Source of the DNA: Astragalus membranaceus
Lineage: Eukaryota > Streptophyta > Magnoliopsida > Fabales > Fabaceae
Length of the DNA stretch: 64,000 nt
NCBI GenBank assembly: GCA_039519185.1
Contig: CM076846.1
Span: 69,674,666-69,738,665 of the forward strand
Reading direction: 5' to 3'
Below, in pieces: positions 56,281-64,000 of the stretch (the first letter of the stretch is position 1; each line of letters begins with the position of its first letter). The position numbers were made by a program, and so were the translations under genes. The notes beneath the pieces are model-generated. The model was given only the letters and a program-made list of their open reading frames with translations. It had not been told where the DNA came from and searched no databases.

Positions 56281-58221
56281 TGTAACACCCCGGTATTTTT
56301 ATTGACTAAAAATGCCCAAGTGTACATTAGTAACACATCAGAGATATAAAAATTCCTGCATAAATACTGAATACTGCAAAATAGTTTCCATTGGACAACA
56401 ACCAGGCAGTCTTAATACACATAAGACCACAAAAGGTTCTCAGACCATAACATTCAGCGAACTATTGTGCTCAGTGCCATGCAAGAAAGCGGAAATAAAA
56501 TGACATTACACTAAAGTTATAGTGTTGCGGTACATAGACAACAAAAAGGAAATGTAAACTTAAGCATAATGCTAAGTTATCAGCAACCAGTCCGAGCTCA
56601 ACCTACTCGTGCCTCTCTGGTCCTTTCTTTCCCTGTTTCTCTGTAAAACAACAACATATAAACAATGAGATACAATCTCAGTGAGTTCTACCGAGACCCC
56701 TACTAACTCTCTCAGTTCAATTAATAATCCTTTTTAAATTAACACGACACCGACTCCAATCCAGTGCTAATCCCGGTGAACGTGAACAAACAAAGTGCGG
56801 CACCGACTGCAATCCGTTGCTAAACCCGGTGCATCGCACAGTACGACACCGACTGCAATCAGTGCTAATCCCGGTGTACGTACAACAACATATAAACATA
56901 ACACCGACTGCAATCCAGTGCTAATCTCGGTGAACCCCCTTACCAATAGCACATTCTCCTATTGGCACGGAGCCTAGGGTGGGGGATCATGACTGCCTCG
57001 CCTAGTATGTTAAAACCATGGGTCGTCACCCAACTCGATAAATATTTAAACATATATATATCTACAATCACATGGACTCAGTATTCATTTGCATTCAAAC
57101 CAATAGTTCGCATCATAAACAAAATCTACATTTTCTCTCCCGCATACTAATTCGTCACTTTTCAACCAAATTTACAACTCCAAAACAATTCATTTTTACC
57201 CTAAAAATAGAATATTCAGTTAGGCCTCTGAATAAGCTTTCAAACGCATCTTAGAACACCTCAATCGGGTTCCCGGATCAAAAGTTATCGCGAAAACAAA
57301 AACAGTGTACAGTTGCTGAAAATCTGCAAAGCGTCGCGACGCGAACTGCTACCGTCGCGACGCGTAAAGCGACAGAAATATTTGCGTGACAAAACTGGGC
57401 CTGGTCGCGACGCGATTGGGACGAGTCGCGACGCGACCGTCTGCAGAATTTCATCAAAAACGACATATTTTCCAAATAGCGGTTTTGACTCAAAATCTCT
57501 CGACAACAATCAACGTAAAAATCATTTCGACAGGAACACATCCTAAACGTGAGTAAAACTCACCCTTGAAGCGAGAGCCGATACCGAGCCGAAATCACCG
57601 AGACTTCAAAATCTCCAAACGAGAACCGGAAATCACCAATCCGCTTTCAACTTCAATTCGAGCTTCCAAACGCGTTCAACCTTCCTTGGCTTCGACCCTA
57701 TACATGATTAAATCATCAATTTCATCATTCAATCCAAGATTTCAACAATTTTCTCCCTCAAAACCCCTAAAATTCGTAGCTCCATAACTTGGGGAAAAAT
57801 GGATGAAAACTTACAAAGCTTTGGGGGTTTTGGCAATGGAGGGGAGATGATGAAGATGATAAAGTTTGGGAGCTTGGGGCTGATGGGTCTTCTTCTTCTT
57901 CTTCTTCTTCTTCTTCTTCTTCTTCTTCTTCTTCTTCTTCTTCTTCTTCTTCTTCTTCTTCTTCTTCTTCTTCTTTCACGACTTCTCCTCTTTTCTTTTC
58001 CTTTCTTTCTTTTCTTTCTTTTCTTTTCACTTAACAAATATCTCACTAAGGGGTAATATGGTCAAAGACCATATTGCCCTTATTCTGTGTTATCCGGTCA
58101 GCGACCCTGAGACAACCAAATAATTAACTTTAGCACTCTATAATTACTCTAATCAAGTACTAAAATAATTCATTTGGGTTAACATCCAGATAATTCGCCT
58201 AATTATTTTGAGGATGTTACA
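56281..58221 (-). repeat. Tekay 5' LTR (right), uninterrupted
   Basis: It runs TGTAACACCCCGG to GAGGATGTTACA, 1941 bp. It shows the empty site of the CACTA insertion at 56693-56696 (CCGAGACCCC). Four TCGCGACGCG-type motifs lie at 57332-57440. The TTC tract is short. Confidence 0.94.
57888..57975 (+). repeat. (TTC)n microsatellite, about 29 units
   Basis: Pure TTC repeat in the 5' LTR, at the position of the 115-unit tract in the 3' LTR. The flanks are the same on both sides (GATGGGT before, CACGACTTCTCC after), so it is the same locus at two lengths. Confidence 0.96.
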
Positions 58222-58480
58222 GAAGGGGAATTGTTAGTTTTCGGGGCTTGAACTCGGGATCTCCTTCTTGCACTCATTTGGAGCACTCATTCGGTATCTC
58301 TTAGCTCGCCAACTGAGCTACCTACTTGGGAAATAGCTGGTTGTTACTCACACCATATTTTGTAGCAGAACACGTTGGCCACAAAATGTGGCTTAACCAC
58401 CTCTTGGTGCCACGGCTACAAAAGTGGCCTTCATCACGTTCAGAATCTCCCACATTAAGTCACTTTTTTGAGCTTGTTTA
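58222..58480 (-). repeat. tRNA-derived SINE-like sequence beside the Tekay element
   Basis: On the minus strand TAGCTCAGTTGG (58309-58320) is a near-perfect tRNA A box, and GAGTTCAAGCC (58245-58255) fits a B box about 55 bases downstream. The piece stops at the LTR edge at 58221, so the body of the SINE-like element is missing. No TSD was found. Confidence 0.4.
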
Positions 58481-59280
58481 AGTCTTAATACTAATTCACT
58501 AACACATGGAATTGGAACATCAAGATCAACTGTAACATTACATACCTGGCCATCAGCAACAATAACTAAGACAAATTTATCTAATTAAATTTATTAATTA
58601 GATTCTAAAACATTTTTCATCAATATATTTATGTAGTTTTAAATATAGTTTTTCTTTTCCAACACGTGGATTTAGAATTTTTATTTCTCTTAAACTAGCG
58701 ATATACTCGTGCATCCGCACAGATCGCGTTGCATGGGTACTGATATTTTTGGTAGTTTGACGACTAAGTAAATAGTTACACGTTTGATTTAAAAGTATTA
58801 ACTTAAAAGTTCAACTATTGATAATTTGAAAATTAGGAAGATACCTTAATTTATTACTTGTTACCAAAGGCTAATCCAAATATAGTTATTTTAGTATTGG
58901 GTGTTTTGAATAACATGTAATTGTTAAACGTCGAGACTCAACGGCAAAAAGTAGAATGGCAAAAATAAAGATTTTGGTATATTTTTTTTGTATAAATCGA
59001 GTATACTCTGTGTGCAACTGCAGAGATTTTAGTATTGGGTGTTTTGATTAAATACATTGTAGAAGTCTGTTTCTTCGAAATTGCTCGTGGCGATAAAATT
59101 ATACCGACAACAAATAATGTTTCCTAATCCGGGCTCAAAAGATAAATATTCATTTATAAATAATAAATAAATCGTAAATACAAAAATATAAAAAATAATT
59201 ATATCGGCAACATGCAATGGTTGCCCTCTAAGATAGATATCTCAAATTTTCTTTAATATATAAACTAAGTTTCTATGAAT
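58481..59280. other. AT-rich sequence without a recognised gene
   Basis: No coding frame with conserved motifs is seen. ATATACTCGTGCATCCGCAC near 58700 resembles termini of plant Helitrons, but no second end was found. TTTTAGTATTGGGTGTTTTGA occurs twice (about 58881 and 59027) as a diverged duplication. Confidence 0.35.
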
Positions 59281-59450
59281 TAAATCATTCCATTTTTTTG
59301 GTCTAGAGGTCTTTGACCCCGCTCCAATGTCCAGGGGAAAGGGGCCCTGAATAATCTGGTGTTCGGCTGGGAGGTAAGTAAAGTCTGGTCATCATTTGTT
59401 CCATGGCCGGAGATCAAACCCGGGAAATGAGCCCTGAATAATCTGGAGTT
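59281..59450. repeat. Possible SINE-like piece with a tRNA-type B box
   Basis: On the minus strand GGGTTTGATCTC (about 59408-59419) resembles a B box. GCCCTGAATAATCTGG occurs at both about 59347 and 59431 as a direct repeat. The family is not recognised. Confidence 0.3.
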
Positions 59451-59770
59451 CATATAAAATAAGTTTCTATGAACAAAATCATTTCATGTTTCCCCTTGAG
59501 ATTTAAGAATGTAAAATGATATGTATTAATAATAGAAAACAAAGGTATTGGTAAAAAAATATAAAATATCTACAAAAAAATTTCTATAAACTAAATCATT
59601 CAATATTTTCCCCTTGAGATTTAAGAATGTGATATATATTAATAATATAAAAAAAACATATACTGGTAAAAATATAAAATATATACAAATAAGTTTTTAT
59701 GAACTAAATTTTTACATGTTTTCAAGTTGGGATATTTAAGAATGTGAATAGATATATATTAATAATAAAA
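59451..59770. repeat. About 110-bp tandem repeat, three diverged copies
   Basis: Each copy has AAGTTTCTATGAAC or a similar sequence, then TTTCCCCTTGAGATTTAAGA and ATATATTAATAATA (about 59460, 59578 and 59690). The third copy is the most diverged. No coding signal. Confidence 0.65.
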
Positions 59771-60470
59771 TTGACAATGTGAAGTATTTTCCATCTAAAT
59801 AAAAACTGTAAATATGTAAAGTAACTAAAATAATAAAAAATGTGAAAGAAAAAAGAGAAAGCTGAAAAATGAAAGAGAGAGGAAATAGGGAGATCAATAA
59901 TGAAATTTTTTTAAGAAAATTGTAAAAGTGAGGTCAATAAATAGAGAGAATGAAAAAACTAAAAGTTAGAGAGACAAATATTAAAAAACATGTTTGCCCA
60001 AAAGTTTATAATGTGTCAGCATAGTAATATGTCTAATTTTGTAAATGTGTTAGCACTTTCTTTTCATATATTGATAAAAATTATACCAACCATACGTAAA
60101 GTAATTAAAATAATTAAAAATGTGAAAGAAAAAATATAAAGTTGAAATACGTAGAAAGAGAGAGGAAAGAGGTGAGAAGGGAAAGTGGGACCAATAAATA
60201 GAGATAGAATGAAAACAAAATAAAAAATTGTAAAAGTAGGATCCTTAAATTGGGAGAGAATCAAAAAAGAAATTAAAAGTTATAGAGAGAAATATTAAAA
60301 GACATATCTACCCAAAAAATTGTGATTTATCAACATAGTAATATGTCTGATTTTGTAAATGTGTTACCACTCTTTTTTCTCATATATATATATATATTTT
60401 GATAGCACTTTCTTTTTTTATATTGATGATGCAAAAGTATGTGAGCTCCATCTTTTAAAATTATTAAAAA
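59771..60470. repeat. Diverged tandem duplication of about 300 bp
   Basis: AAAATGTGAAAGAAAAAA and the downstream CATAGTAATATGTCT with TTTTGTAAATGTGTTA occur at 59835 and 60023, and again at 60117 and 60334. The order is the same. No gene. The stretch ends with TTATTAAAAA (60461-60470), the target repeat of the next element. Confidence 0.6.
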
Positions 60471-61466
60471 GGCAAAATTACACTAGAGGTGTTTTAAGTT
60501 ATTTTTTTGTAACAAGTTGATCATTTATGTTTTTATCGTACCAACTTAGTCCTTTAAGTCTTAAAATGTTTACACGTTAATTTTTACCACTTTCCGTTAC
60601 AAAAATGGTGGCTGGTCTGTTAAGTGGCTGATGTGGCTCTAATGCGTTAGATTCATGTCTCACGTGGATTACCAAATGGATCATCTTCTCCAAACAAAAT
60701 TTCCAAATTGTGAACTCCAAATTGTTTACAGAGAAGAACATTTTTTCCTCCATTGACCTTATTCTATTCTAACAACCACTCACCCAATTTCTCTCACCCT
60801 CTTTCTCCTCCACCAGATTCTCCAACAAAGCCATGGTCTTTGGTGTCAATCCCAAATCCAATGACTCAAAAAACCCTCTTTCCTTGGGTAAAAACAATGT
60901 GGTGGTTGATGAAAACAATGGAGGAATAGCGACCCTGCTACACACAGAAACACCACACCAGTGAACAAAATGCTTTCAATAACCTTTACAGCCTTGGGGT
61001 TATGATTTGGGAATTTTTGTGGGATTCCTTCATTTTACGTTAAAGATCTATATTTTTTTTTCTTTTTACGTTTTCGTTCTTTTTGGATTAGCAATTCTTG
61101 CAATAATGGGTTAGAAAGAACATATTTTGGTTTGCATAGTTTTGTTCTTGAAGGTTGTGAAGAAGATGAGATTGTGAAGAAGATGAAGATGATAAGTTTT
61201 TTGGAAGGGGTTTTCAATCTTTAGATTTTTTTTTAATACAAATTCATTAAAAATAATGATTCATCTAGTCTGTTCTGCCACCTAGGACTCCATTAACGCC
61301 ACATCACCTCCGCGACAACCATATAACCACTTTTGTAACAGAAAATGGAAAATGGATTAACGGTGTAAACGCTTTAAGACTTAAAAGACTAAGTTGGTAT
61401 GAAAAAATATAAATGACCAACTTGTTACAAAAAAATAACTTAAAGGACCTCTATTGTAAATTTGCC
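60471..61466. mobile_element. Mutator-like element (TIR-MULE), 996 bp, non-autonomous
   Basis: Both ends begin GGCAAA-type and the first 170 or so bases at each side form an imperfect inverted repeat (for example AAGTTATTTTTTTGTAACAA on each arm). A 10-bp direct repeat TTATTAAAAA flanks it (60461-60470, 61467-61476), within the 8-10 bp range of MULEs. The central 500 bases are unique and carry a short frame at 60833-60964. No transposase. Confidence 0.88.
60833..60964 (+). CDS. Short ORF in the MULE interior, possible captured fragment
   Basis: An ATG in a good context (GCCATGG) follows a CT-rich leader and opens a 43-codon frame ending in TGA. The product has no recognised domain. MULEs often carry host gene fragments (Pack-MULEs), and leader plus ATG would fit a captured first exon. 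This is weak evidence; the frame could be chance. Confidence 0.25.
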   Translation: MVFGVNPKSNDSKNPLSLGKNNVVVDENNGGIATLLHTETPHQ

Positions 61467-61735
61467 TTATTAAAAAAAGTAATGCTTTTTATATAAATGT
61501 AATTATATAAATGTAATTAATGATTATAAAATCAACTATTAAATTTGTACCTCTAAAACGGTATAAAACACTCTAGAAGGTAATTATATAAATGTAATTA
61601 ATGATTATAAAATCAACTATTAAATTTTTAAAATTTCATGATTTTTTTTTTGACAAAACAATTTCATGATTTTTTATATATACATTTTTATAGTCAAATA
61701 TTACTGATTAGTAATTAATTAGGAAGAGGGAGGAA
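61467..61735. repeat. AT-rich stretch with a short duplication
   Basis: TAATTATATAAATGTAATTA and the following AATGATTATAAAATCAACTA occur at about 61500 and again at about 61580. No gene. Confidence 0.55.
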
Positions 61736-61739
61736 TATT

Positions 61740-62628
61740 AGTTTCTAAGACTTTAACCATGAATCTCCTTCTTAAACCTTGTGCAATAGGGGCCCATGAG
61801 GATATTATTCATTGTCTTTGTGACTGTACAGTTTCTACGTAGGTATGGCAGCAGTTTAATTTCACGGCCACGTTGGTTTTATGAGCTCTCCTAATTCATC
61901 TTTTTGGATAGAAAGTATGACAAAAAACAACTTGGGCTCCATGTTTGTTGTGATTCTCTGGCGGGGTCTGGCGCTGGAGACTGAATTCTTCCCTTGGGGA
62001 TCGTTCTTCGAAGATGCATGATGTGTTTCGGCAAATCAATATGATGTATATGGATATTACTAATTTCAGTACCCCGCTTCAACAGGAAGGTAGTCCGAAG
62101 GGTATCAAGTGGAAGCCGCCTAAGCGAGGGAGTGTTAAACTTAATGTGGATGGTAGTTGTACTTCCAATGGCGATATTGGTTCAGGTGGTTTAATCCGAG
62201 ACGAAGCAGGAAACTAGCTAGGGGGCTTTGCCTCCAAAGATGGTAATGGAGACGTTCTTTTTGCTGAGCTCTTCGGACTCTTCCATAGTCTTTCACTCTA
62301 CTTCGAATGGGCTATACTAGAGCTATTTGTGAATCAGATTGTAAGGATGCTTGTGAGATTATTTTGGATAAGGAGAGTCAAAGACCCACCCTTATTCATC
62401 TCTGTTGCTCAAGATTACGTCGTTATTGGCTATGCTACCGGGTTTGGAAGTTTGTCATATTCCCATAGAGGCAAACAACAGTGCTGACTTCTGGGCCAAA
62501 TATGCTGAGCGTAGAATTTAGTTTCCTTTCCCTTGTTTTTTTTCTTCCTGCAATCCACCCCCCCTATATCCTTTATTATAAAAAATTTGTTGATCTTTCA
62601 ATAATGGATTCACTAAAAAAAAAAAATC
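61740..62628 (+). pseudogene. 3' end of a LINE (L1-type) with an RNase H domain
   Basis: A zinc-finger RT-associated remnant (CAIGAHEDIIHCLCDC) at about 61776-61835 is followed by a gap and then an RNase H domain: LNVDGSC (first Asp), ELFGLFHSL (Glu), ESDCKDACEII (Asp) and EANNSADFWAKYA (last Asp). The four acidic positions are all kept, but frameshifts and a TAG at 62215-62217 break the frame. A stretch ending in poly(A) at about 62616-62628 fits the 3' end of a LINE. The endonuclease and RT are missing, typical for 5' truncation at insertion. The RNase H would degrade the RNA strand of the hybrid. Confidence 0.75.
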
Positions 62629-62973
62629 TTTTATGACAGATTTATTTATACTTTCTTCTTTAAAAAGTAAGGTAATGCTATATACCACGACCTAAATGTT
62701 TCCAAAATTTTAACGAAAAGGAATTTGATCAATTAACAATATGTCTAACATTCAGCTACAAAACAAAAAAAAAACATTGGTTTTATCCTCTCACTTTTAA
62801 ACTTGTTGAATCCCTTACCCAATTGAATCCCTTACCCAAGAGCGCTTAGATGAGATGGTTCGAGTCTCTTCCAGTTTAACCAAGGTCTTGAGTTTGAATT
62901 CAGTTTTGGGAATGCAACAACGTTAAAACTCTTGAGGGAGAGTTTTGCTGCCCATTGTGGTCCTATCTGACTT
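62629..62973. other. Sequence with possible tRNA-like motifs, no gene
   Basis: GAATCCCTTACCCAA is duplicated at 62810-62840. GGTTCGAGTCTC (about 62858) could be a B box, but no matching A box is convincing. TCTGACTT at 62966-62973 is the target repeat of the next element. Confidence 0.3.
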
Positions 62974-63301
62974 CAGTGGCAGATCCAAGACCCATAGTCA
63001 AGGGGTTCAAAAATTTTAAAAGCATGAATCGCTAAAAATATAATTCAAAACAACTTTGATATATACAAATAAATAAATTATACAACTTATAATTCGCCAA
63101 TTGATGTGTTTGTGTGAAGTATTTGGGTGCAATTAGGCGCAAAATTAGGGATTGTAATGCAAAATTATAATCTCAAGGGGTTCAAAATATTTTAATATAG
63201 GGGATAAATGGGTAAAAATATTTTTATACAAGAGATAAATGGATAAAAAAAATTTGAGGGGGTTCAAGTGAACCCCCTAACTAAAGTGTAGTCCGCCACT
63301 A
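62974..63301. mobile_element. hAT-type MITE, 328 bp
   Basis: The ends CAGTGGCAGA and TCCGCCACTA form short inverted repeats and are flanked by the 8-bp direct repeat TCTGACTT (62966-62973, 63302-63309). GGGGTTCAA-type words near both ends extend the inverted repeat. It is AT-rich inside and encodes nothing. Confidence 0.88.
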
Positions 63302-63537
63302 TCTGACTTGATGGATCAGACTCTACAGTTGCGCACAAATGAAACCCAATTTACACAAAAAAAAAACGTTGTGAATGCCTTATTTCCAAAATTGAATTTC
63401 GTGAGAAATTTCTTTCTTTATCTAAAATATAGAAAAAACTATTTCTCAAAAAGCTCATCTTTATATTTCAACTATTTAATTATACCTTAATAATTTAATT
63501 ATTTTTTTTGTTTTTATATTTTTAAGCCCTCTATATC
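63302..63537. other. AT-rich stretch, nothing recognised
   Basis: No gene or repeat is supported apart from the target duplication at its start. A 60-codon open frame (63308-63490) is compositional. Confidence 0.4.
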
Positions 63538-63740
63538 ATAACCCGGGTCAAGACCAGGGTATCCACCCTCCGTACGCGGTGACTAATCCCTTGCTGATTT
63601 GTAAGTGCCTCGAGGGGCAGGACAGCTGGCCCAGAGTTTTAACGCTATTCCGTACCCAAGGTGGGGATCGAACCCCCGACCATTGGTTAAGGGAGGATCA
63701 GCCTCAAACGCTGAACCTCACGCTCTGGGTATAACCCGAG
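63538..63740 (-). repeat. Possible tRNA-derived SINE
   Basis: On the minus strand GGGGGTTCGATCCCCACC (about 63659-63676) is an excellent tRNA B box. A weak A box (GTGAGGTTCAGCG) lies about 45 bases upstream. ATAACCCGGG (63538-63547) and ATAACCCGAG (63731-63740) could be the target duplication. No poly(A) tail is clear. Confidence 0.4.
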
Positions 63741-64000
63741 ATCATATTTCACCATTAACCATTTCATACGCAAGAATTTCTGCCCATGTAATTAGACATT
63801 TTTTGAAATAGAAGAAATATTTATCATAGAATTTCAAATTTCTACTCATATTTAATATGTTTGCTCACAAAATTTTGAAATTTGAGACAATAAACCACTT
63901 TTACCAAGAGGGATGGGGAAACAAGATTTTAGGGGCAGGGGAACTTAAAAGTAAACATTGTTTTCATGCGACTAAGCATCATTTTTCTTCTTTTCTTTGT
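63741..64000. other. Nothing recognised
   Basis: AT-rich sequence to the window end. No gene, repeat or terminal structure is supported. Confidence 0.4.

Larger units (their letters stand above)
7619..58221 (-). mobile_element. Tekay/Del-type chromovirus, split by a CACTA transposon
   Basis: The element lies on the minus strand. The 5' LTR is at the right (56281-58221), then the initiator-Met-type PBS, gag-pol (56145-51752), a polypurine tract (51702-51722) and the 3' LTR. The 3' LTR is in two pieces (7619-8027 and 49823-51701) around the CACTA insertion. Without the insertion the element is about 8.8 kb. The left end lacks the first ~10 bp found at 56281 (TGTAACACCCCGG against TGCTTGGCCCCGG), and I find no 5-bp target duplication between the flanks. 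The left border is therefore rearranged or truncated. Confidence 0.85.

Noticed and set aside
58690..58760. Helitron terminus
   Set aside because: A weak resemblance to Helitron-type ends only; no opposite end with the CTRR hairpin was found.

Overview
This window is plant nuclear DNA made almost entirely of transposable elements. The evidence is spliceosomal introns (GT...AG), a CACTA transposon with TNP2 and TNPA genes, a Tekay/Del-type chromovirus, Tat-lineage Ty3 retrotransposons with a second RNase H, and an Ogre-type element that has an extra ORF1 before gag and a short intron between protease and reverse transcriptase. Ogre elements point to a dicot; legumes and Caryophyllales are both possible and I cannot name the species. 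I see no host gene that I can support.

Layout. 1-227: one end of an LTR. 228-7611: a truncated, decayed Tat-lineage retrotransposon (+ strand pol, gag missing) that carries an antisense, three-exon gene. 7619-58221: a Tekay chromovirus on the minus strand. Its 3' LTR (left side) is split at 8027/49820 by a 41.8-kb CACTA transposon (8028-49819, TSD AGA). Two Tat/Ogre-lineage LTR elements sit inside the CACTA, both on the minus strand. One is a gene-less LARD-like element (9216-25661, TSD ATGAA), whose two LTRs each hold the same 601-bp hAT element (TSD TATGAGAT). The other is a nearly complete Ogre-like element (28101-45664, TSD GAAGG) that splits the TNP2 transposase exon. 58222-64000: AT-rich sequence with tRNA-like SINE-type pieces, a 1-kb Mutator-like element with long terminal inverted repeats, a truncated LINE 3' end and an hAT MITE.

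How the parts relate. The CACTA once had the usual pair: TNP2 (cutting transposase) and TNPA-like (binding the subterminal repeats). TNP2 is now broken by a frameshift, a nonsense codon and the Ogre insertion; TNPA has one nonsense codon. The Ogre-like element keeps ORF1, gag-protease, RT-RNase H, archaeal-type RNase H and integrase with only two nonsense codons in pol. The LARD shares its primer-binding site, polypurine tract, a U5 block and both untranslated regions, so it is probably a non-autonomous partner of an Ogre-like family; its coding region is gone, and a 2.4-kb array of a 20-bp repeat lies in its 3' untranslated region.

The most unusual item is the antisense gene of the Tat-like element: its predicted protein begins with a close copy of the histone H3 tail in register at R2, T3, K4, Q5, T6, R8 and K9. 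Coordinates of LTRs, TSDs and splice sites were read by eye from the sequence; family names come from motif recognition, not from a database search.
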